This document shows positions 50,750-61,100 of a DNA stretch of 64,000 bases, piece after piece; within the stretch, counting starts at the first letter, position 1; each line of letters starts with the position of its first letter. Source of the DNA: JBAZAX01 sp964568625 (GTDB lineage: Bacteria > Babelota > Babeliae > Babelales > RVW-14). The notes below the pieces were generated by a model. That model searched no databases, was not told where the DNA came from, and saw only the letters and a program-made list of their open reading frames with translations. The stretch covers positions 36,659 to 100,658 of the forward strand of contig CAZMQG010000004.1 of the NCBI GenBank assembly GCA_964568625.1, read 5' to 3'. A program made the translations under genes and the position numbers.

Positions 50750-52663
50750 ATGGCTAAAATAATAGGAATAGACTTAGGTACAACTAACTCAGTTGTGTCG
50801 GTAATGGAAGCGGGAACTTTCAAAGTTATCCCAAACCAAGAAGGTGCCAATACAACCCCTTCCGTAGTTGCATTTACAAAAGACGGGCAACGCCTAGTCG
50901 GCGCAATTGCAAAACGCCAAGCAATAACCAATCCGGAAAATACAATTTATTCCGCTAAAAGACTTATGGGGCGCAAATTTTCAAGTTTAACAAGCGAAGA
51001 AAAACACCTCGTCCCTTATAAAATGGTTGAATCAAGCAATGGTGATATTGCAATTGAAATTCAAGGCAAACAACTCTCTCCTCAGGAAATTGCTTCAGCC
51101 GTACTACAAAAGCTAAAACAATCCGCAGAAGACTATCTGGGTGAAAAAGTTACAACAGCTGTAATTACTGTCCCCGCATATTTCAATGATGCTCAACGTC
51201 AAGCAACCAAAGATGCTGGCAAAATTGCAGGACTCGATGTAAAACGAATCATCAATGAACCAACGGCCGCAGCTCTTGCATATGGTATGGACAAAAAGAC
51301 AAATGAAATCATAGCAGTTTTTGACTTCGGTGGTGGAACATTTGATATCTCAGTGCTAGAAGTTGGTGATGGCGTAGTTGAAGTCAAATCCACAAATGGC
51401 GATACAATGCTCGGTGGTGATAATATCGACGAAAAAATCATAAGCTTCTTAGTAGATGAATTTAAAAAAGAAAACGGAATCGATTTAAGAAATGATAAGC
51501 TTGCTCTACAAAGATTAAAAGAAGCCGCAGAAAAAGCAAAAATCGAACTTTCTTCTACCCAAGAAACCGAGATAAATCTTCCATATATCACAGCTGATGC
51601 AACAGGCCCAAAACATTTAACACTCAAACTTTCAAGAGCCAAATTCGAAAATCTTTGCCAAGATCTTCTTAACAAACTTTTCGAACCATGCAAAAAAGCT
51701 CTTGCTGATGCTGGACTTACAACAAAAGAAATTCAAGAGGTAATATTAGTTGGTGGTTCAACTCGAATTCCAAAAGTACAATCTATGATAAAAGATTTCT
51801 TTGGCAAAGAACCAAATAAATCTGTAAACCCTGATGAAGTCGTCGCCGTCGGAGCAGCAATTCAAGGTGGCGTGTTGGGTGGGGATGTAACAGACGTGCT
51901 TCTTCTCGACGTAACACCTCTTTCACTCGGCATTGAAACAATGGGTGGAATTTCAACAAAAATCATCGAACGCAATACCACTATTCCAACCAAAAAGTCA
52001 CAAACATTTTCAACGGCAGAAGACAACCAAACGGCTGTAGACATACATGTTCTACAAGGTGAACGTGAATTCGCTAAAGACAATAAAACATTGGGACGTT
52101 TCAGACTCGATGGCATCCCATCAGCTCCACGAGGCGTACCTCAAATCGAAGTTACATTCGATATCGATGCAAACGGTATAACTCACGTAACCGCAAAAGA
52201 TGTAGGAACCGGCAAAGAACAAAATATCACCATAACCTCGTCATCAGGCTTATCAAAAGAAGAAATTGATAAACTTGTTAAAGAATCTCAACTGCATGCA
52301 GAAGAAGATAAAAAACAACGTGAAGTAGTTGATAAACGCAATCATCTTGATAGCACAATCATGCAAATCGAAAAAACAATAAAAGAAAATAAAGAAAAAC
52401 TTCCAATCGCTGAAGTAAACAGTGTCGAAACTGCAATCGAAACAGCTAAAAAAGCACTAAAAGAAAACGAAAATGATGCTCAAGCTCTTCAAAAAGCCGC
52501 TGACGATCTAATCCAAGCATCATATAAAATTGCAGAAATTTTATACAAAGAAAAACAACAAACAGGGCAAGAAGGACAACAACCTTCTGGTGATCAAGGC
52601 ACAGGCGATAACGCTAAACCTAATGATAAACCAATTGACACAGACTTCGAAGAAAAGAAGTAA
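50750..52663 (+). CDS. dnaK: Chaperone DnaK (Hsp70)
   Basis: 637 residues, full length. ATP-driven chaperone for folding and heat shock. Signatures: IGIDLGTTNSVVSVMEAG at the start, IFDFGGGTFDISVLE-type motif (AVFDFGGGTFDISVLEVG), VILVGGSTRIPKVQ, and an EEKK C-terminal end after a Gly/Gln/Asp-rich linker. The usual partners grpE and dnaJ are not adjacent. It has its own promoter and terminator, so it is a single-gene unit. Confidence 0.98.
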   Translation: MAKIIGIDLGTTNSVVSVMEAGTFKVIPNQEGANTTPSVVAFTKDGQRLVGAIAKRQAITNPENTIYSAKRLMGRKFSSLTSEEKHLVPYKMVESSNGDIAIEIQGKQLSPQEIASAVLQKLKQSAEDYLGEKVTTAVITVPAYFNDAQRQATKDAGKIAGLDVKRIINEPTAAALAYGMDKKTNEIIAVFDFGGGTFDISVLEVGDGVVEVKSTNGDTMLGGDNIDEKIISFLVDEFKKENGIDLRNDKLALQRLKEAAEKAKIELSSTQETEINLPYITADATGPKHLTLKLSRAKFENLCQDLLNKLFEPCKKALADAGLTTKEIQEVILVGGSTRIPKVQSMIKDFFGKEPNKSVNPDEVVAVGAAIQGGVLGGDVTDVLLLDVTPLSLGIETMGGISTKIIERNTTIPTKKSQTFSTAEDNQTAVDIHVLQGEREFAKDNKTLGRFRLDGIPSAPRGVPQIEVTFDIDANGITHVTAKDVGTGKEQNITITSSSGLSKEEIDKLVKESQLHAEEDKKQREVVDKRNHLDSTIMQIEKTIKENKEKLPIAEVNSVETAIETAKKALKENENDAQALQKAADDLIQASYKIAEILYKEKQQTGQEGQQPSGDQGTGDNAKPNDKPIDTDFEEKK

Positions 52664-52687
52664 ATAAGCTAATAATATAAACAGCCT

Positions 52688-52717
52688 AAAGGGCCGCAAG
52701 TTGCGGCCCTTTTTTAT
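52688..52717 (+). terminator. Rho-independent terminator of dnaK
   Basis: AAAGGGCCGC/GCGGCCCTTT stem with an AAGTT loop, followed by TTTTT. Confidence 0.92.
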
Positions 52718-52756
52718 TAAAGTCAAAACTATTAATTAAAAACTAATCTTACTATT

Positions 52757-54820
52757 CTAGATTTTGTTAAAAACAGCATTGGCCTCATCCAAAATTTCTC
52801 GATCAAAACCTTGCTGTTTCAACAACAACAAAGCAATTGCTTGATCTGAAATTCCAGGCACAACTTTATATGGGTAATGAATATCTCCCGTATCAAATTT
52901 ATTTACATAGACTTTGTAATTCTTAAATCTTCCATTCGTATATGCTTCAAGATCTGTCAGCTTCTGAAAATGTGTTGCGACAACACAAATTGATTGGAGG
53001 TATTTAGAGACACTCTTTGCCACTCCATAAGCACCGGCAGTTCCTTCCTTTGGATTTGTTCCTGTAAAAATTTCATCCATAATAACAAAACTAAACTCGC
53101 CATTTTTCAAACCCTTGATCGAACTCAACAGTTCTTGCGCTCTTCTCATTTCGGCCTGGAACAAAGATTCCCTACCCTCTTCATCTGCAATATTCAAATA
53201 AGTATTAATCTTAATAAATGGAGTAAATTTCATTGCACTGGCAGGAGCTATGCCAAAAGATTGAGCCAAAATTAATGATACCGTAAAAGCCTTTAAGAAT
53301 GTTGATTTACCTGCAGCGTTTGGACCTGTCAAAATAACGTTTTGAGCCTGATCACGTCCAAGTTCAATATCATTAGTAACCACTTTTTCAGGGTTAAGAA
53401 ACGGATGCCAAAGTTTATTTATATTAACATAAGGCTTGTCGGATTCAATAATTTCAGGGAAGCAAAATTTTGCATTAGAATTATTCACATGCTTCAAATA
53501 AAGCTTTGCAATCGAAAGATATGCATCAAGCTCCCCAATAGCTTTAATAGAATTTATAAAATTATCTTTCAATCGCAACATCTTTTTACAACAAGCTAGC
53601 ACACGTCCTTTATTGGAGAAGAACGAAGGTTCTCCCTTAAACGTATCTGCCTGCAATTTCGTAAGCAAATCTTGTAAATCTTGGGCATCTTGAACCTGAG
53701 TTGCATTGGTTTGAAGCTTCTTTGAATCATCCCAAAGTGATGAAAGATTGGAATCTGCAACCAGAATTTTTGAGAGATCTGCAGAAGCTTGCGCTATTCT
53801 TGCCGTACTCATCAACTTACCCTGAATATCATTCGTTACACCATTGAATGTTTTAACCATCCCTGTAATCATATTTGTCATCATATAAGCACTAAATAAC
53901 AACAATCCGGAATAGGCAACTGCCCCACCAATAGCCCAAGGATTTTCTGTTCTTGAAGCCGTTCGCAACATAAATGCGCTAAGTCCTACCATAAAAACAT
54001 CCATAAGCGCTATTTCCGCTGGCGCAACAACAGACAGCATAACAGAATTAAATTCAAGAGGCCCTGTAGATTCATTTAATCCAGACATTAACCCTTGATA
54101 ATAATACTGCTCTGTATATTTTTGAACTGAAAACTCCAATGCCTTCCAAAACCAAAGCATATCAGACTCACTATGCTTAACAATTTGAAGCTGCTGTTCA
54201 ATTTTATCGCACAAAGCCGGATTCTCAACCAAATATCTTACAATATCCTGCTTATTCTTAATGTCATATTTAAGTTGGGAAACAGAATCAGCACGTTGAT
54301 ATAAAAAAGATTGCAGTTCAACTTTACCAAAGTTCGTAACCGTATTATCAATAGTCCCAAAAACATGGCGCTTCAAATCGGTCATTGAACCACAGTAAAT
54401 CTGCAAATCTGTAAAGACATTATCATTTAATATCGAACGGCTACTACCGATATCATCATTGAGCTGCAAACTACGACCATGAAAAAGCTGGTAAATTAAT
54501 CTTAATTTCTCAATTTCGCCAACGGCAGGAATCTTAATTTCTTTAAATTTAGCTTGAGTTAACATCTCATTATAAGCTTTATCATTCTCCTCCTGATGCT
54601 TTTTCATCTCGGCTTGCTCTTTAACATCCTCCGATCTGACAGAAGGCAAATGTATATCAGAAATTCTTGAATAAACGGTCTTTAATTGCTCAGATGAAAC
54701 CTGTTCAGCTGGAATTTGTTCACCAACTGCACTCAAAAAAGATACTGCTGTATTAAAAACAAAAACCAACACCAAGCACTTAGCAACAAATTGTTTTTCT
54801 TTGTAAAAATAAATATTCAT
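52757..54820 (-). CDS. MutS-family ATPase with signal peptide and membrane helices
   Basis: 687 residues. A hydrophobic N-terminus (10-31) is followed by a helical region (about 45-255) like the core/lever domains of MutS proteins, two membrane helices (about 260-285 and 297-318), more helices, and a MutS-type ABC ATPase domain: Walker A GPNAAGKST (499-507), Walker B SFVIMDEIFTGTNP (577-590) and the ATHFQKLTDLE H-loop. It has no mismatch-recognition domain and no Phe-x-Glu. The N-terminal signal and mid-protein helices make it a membrane-embedded or exported protein, unlike DNA-repair MutS. Ortholog function unknown; MutS-like ATPases of this sort exist in Bacteroidetes and others (MutS2/MutS-III-like) but usually lack a signal. 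Confidence 0.85.
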   Translation of the reverse strand: MNIYFYKEKQFVAKCLVLVFVFNTAVSFLSAVGEQIPAEQVSSEQLKTVYSRISDIHLPSVRSEDVKEQAEMKKHQEENDKAYNEMLTQAKFKEIKIPAVGEIEKLRLIYQLFHGRSLQLNDDIGSSRSILNDNVFTDLQIYCGSMTDLKRHVFGTIDNTVTNFGKVELQSFLYQRADSVSQLKYDIKNKQDIVRYLVENPALCDKIEQQLQIVKHSESDMLWFWKALEFSVQKYTEQYYYQGLMSGLNESTGPLEFNSVMLSVVAPAEIALMDVFMVGLSAFMLRTASRTENPWAIGGAVAYSGLLLFSAYMMTNMITGMVKTFNGVTNDIQGKLMSTARIAQASADLSKILVADSNLSSLWDDSKKLQTNATQVQDAQDLQDLLTKLQADTFKGEPSFFSNKGRVLACCKKMLRLKDNFINSIKAIGELDAYLSIAKLYLKHVNNSNAKFCFPEIIESDKPYVNINKLWHPFLNPEKVVTNDIELGRDQAQNVILTGPNAAGKSTFLKAFTVSLILAQSFGIAPASAMKFTPFIKINTYLNIADEEGRESLFQAEMRRAQELLSSIKGLKNGEFSFVIMDEIFTGTNPKEGTAGAYGVAKSVSKYLQSICVVATHFQKLTDLEAYTNGRFKNYKVYVNKFDTGDIHYPYKVVPGISDQAIALLLLKQQGFDREILDEANAVFNKI

Positions 54821-54830
54821 AATGATCCCA

Positions 54831-54869
54831 GTAAAAAAAAATCAGGCAGAAAGAGACTCTTCCTGCCTG
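54831..54869 (-). terminator. Rho-independent terminator of ssb
   Basis: CAGGCAG (54843-54849) pairs with CTGCCTG (54863-54869), with an inner AAG/CTT extension; nine T follow on the minus strand. Confidence 0.92.
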
Positions 54870-54892
54870 AGAAATATAAAATAATTACTTAA

Positions 54893-55426
54893 TTAAAATG
54901 GCAAATCATTTTCAAATGGAGCTTCGTCCTTAAGAGAAACCTCTCCGGTTGAAGCCTCAGATGAAATAGTCTTAGATTTTCTAACACTATGTTTTTTTTC
55001 ATTTTCAACGTCAGATTTTACTTCAAACTTTGCAGGATTAATCGGATCATTTGAAGCAACATTAAAATCAACTTCATCTGAATCCTGAGCGTTAGCTCCT
55101 CCCAAAAATGTTACGCGATCTGCAACAATTGAATGTTTGCTACGCTTCGTTCCATCCTGATCCTGCCATGTATCAAGCTTTAATCTACCTTCAATTAAAA
55201 CAGGACGCCCTTTTTGCAGATATTGTTTACATACGTCGGCTTGAGGCCCCCATACATCAACATCAACAAAGCAAACTTCCTGAACCATTGATCCGGACTG
55301 TTTATTTTTAAACTGACGATTCGATGCCAATCCCAAACGGCAAACAGCTTGCCCTGAAGAAAGTTGTTTATACTCAGGATCTCTTGTAAGATTTCCCATC
55401 ATAATAACGCGATTAAAACTTGCCAT
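54893..55426 (-). CDS. ssb: Single-stranded DNA-binding protein
   Basis: 177 residues from ATG 55426, chosen because AAGGGG precedes it and SSB homology begins at MASFNRVIMMGNLTRDPE. OB-fold domain (1-110) with FVDVDVWGPQADVCKQYLQKGRPVLIEGRL, then a Ser/Glu/Asn-rich flexible linker and an acidic tail ending ENDLPF (family DDDIPF), the docking site for RecO, PriA and others. Separate unit with its own strong terminator. Confidence 0.96.
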   Translation of the reverse strand: MASFNRVIMMGNLTRDPEYKQLSSGQAVCRLGLASNRQFKNKQSGSMVQEVCFVDVDVWGPQADVCKQYLQKGRPVLIEGRLKLDTWQDQDGTKRSKHSIVADRVTFLGGANAQDSDEVDFNVASNDPINPAKFEVKSDVENEKKHSVRKSKTISSEASTGEVSLKDEAPFENDLPF

Positions 55427-55557
55427 TGACGCCCCTTCTATTTTCAAAACAATATTTTAAAACAATATTTTCGTGTTAAGCTAAAGCATGTTAACAAAAA
55501 CAAAATTGTTTAGCAAAAAATCTTTAACTACAACAATAATTCACAAGGATTAAACTT

Positions 55558-56601
55558 ATGAAAAAAAGTAAATTATTATTTTGGGGAACATTTTTAGCCA
55601 TCAGTGCATATCTAATTTTCATCAAACTACAGGAACATAAATCTGTCATTGTAGGATTAACCGGAGATGTTATGCTCGGCCGATTGGTAAATCAGTCAAT
55701 TACAGCACATGCCCCCTCATACCCATGGGGAGATGTTCTTCCAATATTAAAGAAAAACGATTTCAATATCATAAATCTTGAAACAACTATAACAAAAAGT
55801 GAAAAACGTGTTTTCAAAGTTTTTAATTTCAAACTTGATCCGGACAATATTCAATCTTTAGTTGATGCAAATATCAGTCTTGTTAATTTAGCAAATAATC
55901 ACTCATTTGATTTTAATGAAGAAGGTTTTATAGAAACTACTCAGTTACTTGAAAGTAAAAAAATCAAACATGTAGGAGCAGGGCAAGATATCAACCAAGC
56001 GCGCAATTTAGAAATTCTCGAGAAAAATGGAATAAAAATTGGCGTAATTGGCTACACAGATAATGAACCAGAATGGGCCGCAACCTCTGAAAAAGCCGGC
56101 ATAAATTACATAAGAATCGGACAAATAGAACAAGTAGAACACGATATAAAATCTATACGCAACCAGGTTGATATCTTAATAATTTCAATACACTGGGGCC
56201 CTAACAAAGTCGAACGTCCGGAACCAAATTTAATAGATTTTGCACATAAAATAATCGATTGCGGCGCAGATCTAATTCATGGCCACAGCGCACACATATC
56301 TCAAGGAATCGAAATATATAATGGCAAACCAATCATATACGGTTCCGGAGACTTTATTGATGATTACATGATTTATCCAGACCTACACAACGATCACTCT
56401 TTTTTATTTAAAACATTCATAACCAAAGACGGAATTCAAAAAATTGAATTAATCCCAGTTTGTATTTCGGAAATGCAAGTAAATTTAGCCAAAGATGATT
56501 TAGCTCAAAAAATCTTAAATCATATGAAAAAATTAAGTGCCGAGTTTGGAACAAAGTTGGAAATAAAAGATGATCACGGAATTATCAAAATTGAAAAGTA
56601 A
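55558..56601 (+). CDS. CapA/PgsA-like metallophosphoesterase-fold protein
   Basis: 347 residues. One N-terminal membrane helix (5-22) then a CapA-type domain: GLTGDVMLGR (32-41), INLETTIT, VNLANNHSFDF, SIHWGPN and LIHGHSAHISQGIE. These are the metal-site motifs of the calcineurin-like fold of the poly-gamma-glutamate (PgsA/CapA) family. Known members take part in capsule or other polymer export, but no CapB/CapC partner is near, so a broader role in envelope polymer handling is inferred. The ATG is preceded by AAGGATTAAACTT, an SD-like site. Confidence 0.9.
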   Translation: MKKSKLLFWGTFLAISAYLIFIKLQEHKSVIVGLTGDVMLGRLVNQSITAHAPSYPWGDVLPILKKNDFNIINLETTITKSEKRVFKVFNFKLDPDNIQSLVDANISLVNLANNHSFDFNEEGFIETTQLLESKKIKHVGAGQDINQARNLEILEKNGIKIGVIGYTDNEPEWAATSEKAGINYIRIGQIEQVEHDIKSIRNQVDILIISIHWGPNKVERPEPNLIDFAHKIIDCGADLIHGHSAHISQGIEIYNGKPIIYGSGDFIDDYMIYPDLHNDHSFLFKTFITKDGIQKIELIPVCISEMQVNLAKDDLAQKILNHMKKLSAEFGTKLEIKDDHGIIKIEK

Positions 56602-56735
56602 ATAATACTAGCAGATAAGTAATTCTTATAAATAAACTCTGTTTGATTTTTAACTTTTTATTGATATGATCCTTTTCACATATAGACAAAGTATTTTTTA
56701 ATTTATATTCACTTAATTATATCAGAAAGATTTTT

Positions 56736-57626
56736 ATGAAAAAATTTTTAGCATTTGGATTAGTTATTTTAGGGTTATTTAGCCAAACATCTGCAATGGA
56801 ATGCAAAGATGTAAGTATGGACGAAGCTCATGAGCCAGCAACAGTACACAACTCTTTCGATATGAGAAGTCTACAAGAAGCCATTAATGATATCGCATAT
56901 AATCGCCCAATAAGTCATTTATCATACTTCGATCCAAGCCAAAACACCGATTTTGTTCGAGAAATGTTTAAAAGGTATGGAGAATTGCAACGCGATCTTG
57001 TCCAATTGCAGCAAGCAAACGCCGCTTTTGATTTCAGCAACGTATTTGCCCAGGTAAACAAACTTATGACGTCTCTTATAAGCAACGAAGATATGCTCAA
57101 ATTCACATATATAACAATAACACGTAAATTTAACTCTGAACAAGACATCACGCCAGAAATCATTTCTATTTTAATTAATATTTTAAAATGTCCAGACTCA
57201 ACAATAGGGCTAGGAACTCCAGCAGATTTATCAATAACACATGAAGACGAAGAGGCTCTTAAATCGCTTATTTATTACACAATCAAAACAAGCCAAGAAA
57301 AAAGGGAAGCCTTTTACCAATTACTTCTAACTAAGCCACATTTAAATAGAGAGTATCAAGCAATTTTAAGTGGGCAAAAATCTAACATATCTGAAGAATT
57401 TTTACAGGAATTAATCACATCTTCGATAAACATTACAGAAAAAATACTGCGTTTTCCAATGGGAATAGCGGAACAAAAAGCAACTGCATCCCTAGATACA
57501 GAAGGCATAGATTATCTGTTAGGATTAACGAAAAGCGAAATTATACATGAAATATCTTCAAAACGCGCAGTTTTACCACTAATTCTAAAGCATTTCGGCG
57601 AAATCGGCGGGCTTTCTATCCTATAA
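56736..57626 (+). CDS. Exported protein of unknown function
   Basis: 296 residues, not recognised. A signal peptide (KKFLAFGLVILGLFSQTSA) is followed by MECKDVSMDE, the small-residue then Met pattern seen in several exported proteins here. The rest is helical; leucine-rich stretches (MRSLQEAINDIAYN, LISNEDMLKFTYITITRKF) do not form a known repeat. A hairpin terminator follows. Host-directed activity is possible but unsupported. Confidence 0.72.
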   Translation: MKKFLAFGLVILGLFSQTSAMECKDVSMDEAHEPATVHNSFDMRSLQEAINDIAYNRPISHLSYFDPSQNTDFVREMFKRYGELQRDLVQLQQANAAFDFSNVFAQVNKLMTSLISNEDMLKFTYITITRKFNSEQDITPEIISILINILKCPDSTIGLGTPADLSITHEDEEALKSLIYYTIKTSQEKREAFYQLLLTKPHLNREYQAILSGQKSNISEEFLQELITSSINITEKILRFPMGIAEQKATASLDTEGIDYLLGLTKSEIIHEISSKRAVLPLILKHFGEIGGLSIL

Positions 57627-57649
57627 ATTCATTCTAATTTATCTCAAAA

Positions 57650-57680
57650 TCCCGACTGAGCTTCGGCTCAATCGGGCCTT
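57650..57680 (+). terminator. UUCG-capped hairpin terminator
   Basis: CCCGACTGAGC-TTCG-GCTCAATCGGG (57650-57675), one mismatch; a short T-rich tract follows. Confidence 0.7.
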
Positions 57681-57789
57681 TAGTTATTCAAAAAATGCCT
57701 TTTCCTTTGTTAATATTGGTGTTATGCTTTAAAATTGTCGTTTTTAAAAGCAAAGAACCAAATTTAACCTAACCGAATGTTAAAGAAAT

Positions 57790-59154
57790 ATGAGCACAAT
57801 AAAAGGCGATTCATACAAAAACATAATTCTATACTGGCTTCCTGAAGTAGTCTCTATGTCTATTTTACTGTCAGTACCATCTATCATCGACTCCTTGATT
57901 ATTGCCAGCCTTGGATCTGTAACCACATTTGGCGCTCTAGGAATGGCAACCAATGTGCTTATAACTTTAACAAAACTCGCGGAAGCCGTACCGGTAGCCT
58001 CTATTGCCTTTATCGGCCGTTTTAATGGAAGCGGAGAATTCAAAAAATGCGGCGAATACTTTTATAACACCTTCTGGATCACGTTCATCCTTGGAATTTC
58101 ACAGTTTGTTTTAATAATGTTTGGCGCTAGAAGCATCTTCAAATGCCTAGGTGTATCTGATAAAATGACGAATATAGGCATTCCTTTTTTACAATTGAAA
58201 TCATTAGGAATCATCCTTATTCTTTCTGCCATGGTTTTTGTCGGATTCATGAAAGCCATTAAAAATACTCATATCCCTATGATGCTTAACATTATAGGGA
58301 TCGTATTATTCATGTTTTTCGATTATTCGCTAGTTTTGGGTAAATTTGGTTTTGCAGCACATGGATTAGTCGGATCAGCAATTGCAAGCATAATTCAGTA
58401 CTCTGCCATGAACGTAATTGCTCTTGTCTACATATTGCTCAATAGCAACTATAGGAAATACTTTCCTAATTTCTTGAAATCATGTTTTGATATAAAAAAG
58501 ATTATTCAAATCGTATCAATGAGCTGGCCAATTATCATTGATAAAACTACTATTTCACTATCCCACTTATGGCTCGTAACATTGATAACTCCAATGGGCA
58601 AATATGCTATCGTTTCTTACAATGTAATCAGAAATTTGGATATGTTTGCGTTCATTCCGGTTATGGCATCAGCTCAAATTATTACATTTCTTGTCAGTAA
58701 CAAACTTGGAGCAAAAGATATCGATGGGGCAATTGCCAACATTAAAAAGCTACTGATTATCACAGCACTAACATTCATTCCTGTTCTAATAATTCTATCG
58801 ATTGGATCGCACTTCTTCATAAATTTGTTCGATCCAAAAAACAAATTCACCGATTTTGCATTCATAGCATTTCCATTCATAAATTTTATGGCCATTTTTG
58901 ATGGACTCCAAGTTGTCCTCGCAGGAGCACTTCGTGGGGCTGGGGATGTAAAAGCAGTTATGTGGGGCCGTTTTTGCGTTTGTGCATTCTTCTTTGGACC
59001 TGTATCATGGGCTATAAGCCATTTACAAATTCAAAATATTATTATCAAATTCACACTGGTTTATTCTTCATTTTTTGTAGCTACGGCAGTAATTGCTTTC
59101 ATATACATAAGAAGATTAAAAGGAAATTTTTGGAGAATATTGGATAAAAATTAA
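57790..59154 (+). CDS. MATE-family efflux transporter
   Basis: 454 residues, about 12 membrane helices in two homologous halves, the plan of MATE (NorM/DinF-like) Na+ or H+ antiporters that expel organic cations. The helix 1 PSIIDSLIIASLGSVTTFGALGMATNV and helix 7-8 SMSWPIIIDKTTISLSHLWLVTLITPMG segments are typical. Drug or metabolite export, substrate unknown. Followed at 15 bp by an ABC-F gene; the pair may be co-transcribed. Confidence 0.9.
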   Translation: MSTIKGDSYKNIILYWLPEVVSMSILLSVPSIIDSLIIASLGSVTTFGALGMATNVLITLTKLAEAVPVASIAFIGRFNGSGEFKKCGEYFYNTFWITFILGISQFVLIMFGARSIFKCLGVSDKMTNIGIPFLQLKSLGIILILSAMVFVGFMKAIKNTHIPMMLNIIGIVLFMFFDYSLVLGKFGFAAHGLVGSAIASIIQYSAMNVIALVYILLNSNYRKYFPNFLKSCFDIKKIIQIVSMSWPIIIDKTTISLSHLWLVTLITPMGKYAIVSYNVIRNLDMFAFIPVMASAQIITFLVSNKLGAKDIDGAIANIKKLLIITALTFIPVLIILSIGSHFFINLFDPKNKFTDFAFIAFPFINFMAIFDGLQVVLAGALRGAGDVKAVMWGRFCVCAFFFGPVSWAISHLQIQNIIIKFTLVYSSFFVATAVIAFIYIRRLKGNFWRILDKN

Positions 59155-59169
59155 ATCTAGGGGGGAACA

Positions 59170-61086
59170 ATGATAACAGCTTCTAATATATGCCTTGAAT
59201 TCGGACAACGCGAACTTTTTAAAGATCTATCTTTCTCTATTGAAAAAAATCAAAGAATTGGGCTTGTCGGTCGAAATGGCAGCGGAAAATCTACATTGCT
59301 AAAAGTTTTGAGCGGATTACATGGAATTGATAGCGGAAAACTTTTAATCGAAAAAAATGTTAAAATAGCATATTTTCCACAAGAAGTTGTCCTAATCTCC
59401 AACAGATCTGTCATCGAAGAAACCTTAACTGCTTTTGGAGGTTTAGTCGATTTTAAGCTAGAATTTGATAAACTGCACACTGAATTCGAAAAAGAATCAA
59501 TCCATAGTCCGGAAAAAATTGAAAGATTTGCTTTTTTGCAAAAAGAGCTCTCCGATCATGATTTTGACCAATGCTTAATCGAAACAAAAAAAATGCTTTC
59601 CATGCTTGGTTTTCCAGAAGAAAAATTTAATAAACCTGTCGGAGAACTCAGCGTCGGCTGGAAAATGCGAATTGTACTTGCAAAATTACTTTTACAAAAA
59701 GCAGATTTTTATCTTTTTGACGAACCCACAAACCACCTTGACATAGTTGCCAAAGACTGGTTTTTGGATTTTTTAAAATATGCCGACTTTGGATTTTTAC
59801 TCATAAGTCACGATCGCTACTTCCTAGATCATTTATGTCAGTATATTTTTGACATAGATCGCGGAAATTTAAAAATTTATCGAGGAAACTATACAAAATA
59901 TTTAGAACAAAAAGCTAATGATGACGCAATCTTAGAATCTCAATATGAAGCTCAACAGCGACATATCAAAAAAACTATGGAAACCATTAATAGGTTTAAA
60001 GCCAAAGCATCAAAAGCAAGCATGGCTCAAAGCATGCTAAAAAACCTTGAAAAAATAGAACTCATTAAAATTGAATCCAATCCTCCTACAATCAAGCTTA
60101 ATTTTTCAAATGTTAAACGTTCCGGCGATATCGTACTAAAAGTAAGCAATGTAAACAAAACATTTGAATCAGTTGAGTTATTTAAAAATATCTCATTCGA
60201 TATTATGCGAGGTGATAAGGTTGCTCTTATAGCGGCAAACGGAAAAGGTAAAACTACCCTGCTTAATTTAATTGCTGGAAAATATCCATTAGAAAATGGA
60301 ACGCTAAAATTTGGTCATAATGTTGAAATGGCATTTTTTGAACAAGATCAAGAGCTAACGCTTAATAAAAATAGAACAATTTTAGAAGAAGTTGAAAGTA
60401 TATGCACCACATCTGAAATGCGTTCACGCGTACGCGGTTTACTTGGTGCATTCTTGTTTTCAGGCGATGACGTAGAAAAGAAAATAGCGGTACTCAGCGG
60501 TGGAGAAAAAAATCGAGTGGCAATGGTAAAAACACTTTTATTGGATGCTAATTTTTTAATCCTCGACGAACCAACAAACCACCTTGACCTTCAAACAAAA
60601 GATATTTTATTGAAGGCATTAAATCAATATCCTGGAACTATTTTATTTGTTTCGCACGACAGAACATTTGTCGATGGACTTGCAACAAGAATCTTAGAAC
60701 TGAATCCAAATGGAATTCATAATTACCCAGGTAATTATGAGTCATTTTTGTACCACAAAAAACATAATGAACTGAAACAATCCACAAACTCGCCTTCAGA
60801 TAAATCTAATAAAAAGCCTACCCCTATACCCCTACAATCCCAAACAACTCCAAATAAAACCGTTAGCAGCAAGGAATGGTATGAAGCAAAAAAACAAATG
60901 GGTAGTATTGAACGCAAAATTGAAACGCTTGAAAAGCAACTCGTTACGCTTAATCAAGATTTTGAATTTTTAGAATTTGGCACGCAGGACTTTGACAAAA
61001 CATCTAAACGTATTGATGAAGTAAAAGCTCAAATTGAAAAAATGTACGAAGAATGGGAAAGTCTACAAAAAAAAATCACCCCTTAA
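59170..61086 (+). CDS. ABC-F family ATPase (Uup/EttA-like)
   Basis: 638 residues with two ABC domains and no membrane helices, the ABC-F plan of ribosome-associated factors. First ATP site GRNGSGKST (34-42), signature LSVGWKMR; second AANGKGKTT, signature LSGGEKNR; the linker between them (about 230-310) is the P-site tRNA interaction motif with FKAKASKASMAQS. A C-terminal coiled coil (about 585-636) fits the Uup subgroup, though paralogue assignment is uncertain. GGGGGGAACA precedes the ATG. Some family members give antibiotic resistance; most handle stalled ribosomes. Confidence 0.93.
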   Translation: MITASNICLEFGQRELFKDLSFSIEKNQRIGLVGRNGSGKSTLLKVLSGLHGIDSGKLLIEKNVKIAYFPQEVVLISNRSVIEETLTAFGGLVDFKLEFDKLHTEFEKESIHSPEKIERFAFLQKELSDHDFDQCLIETKKMLSMLGFPEEKFNKPVGELSVGWKMRIVLAKLLLQKADFYLFDEPTNHLDIVAKDWFLDFLKYADFGFLLISHDRYFLDHLCQYIFDIDRGNLKIYRGNYTKYLEQKANDDAILESQYEAQQRHIKKTMETINRFKAKASKASMAQSMLKNLEKIELIKIESNPPTIKLNFSNVKRSGDIVLKVSNVNKTFESVELFKNISFDIMRGDKVALIAANGKGKTTLLNLIAGKYPLENGTLKFGHNVEMAFFEQDQELTLNKNRTILEEVESICTTSEMRSRVRGLLGAFLFSGDDVEKKIAVLSGGEKNRVAMVKTLLLDANFLILDEPTNHLDLQTKDILLKALNQYPGTILFVSHDRTFVDGLATRILELNPNGIHNYPGNYESFLYHKKHNELKQSTNSPSDKSNKKPTPIPLQSQTTPNKTVSSKEWYEAKKQMGSIERKIETLEKQLVTLNQDFEFLEFGTQDFDKTSKRIDEVKAQIEKMYEEWESLQKKITP

Positions 61087-61100
61087 AATTGATTTTGGGG

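Noticed and set aside
52757..54820. Ordinary MutS mismatch-repair protein
   Set aside because: No mismatch-recognition domain; signal and membrane helices do not fit.
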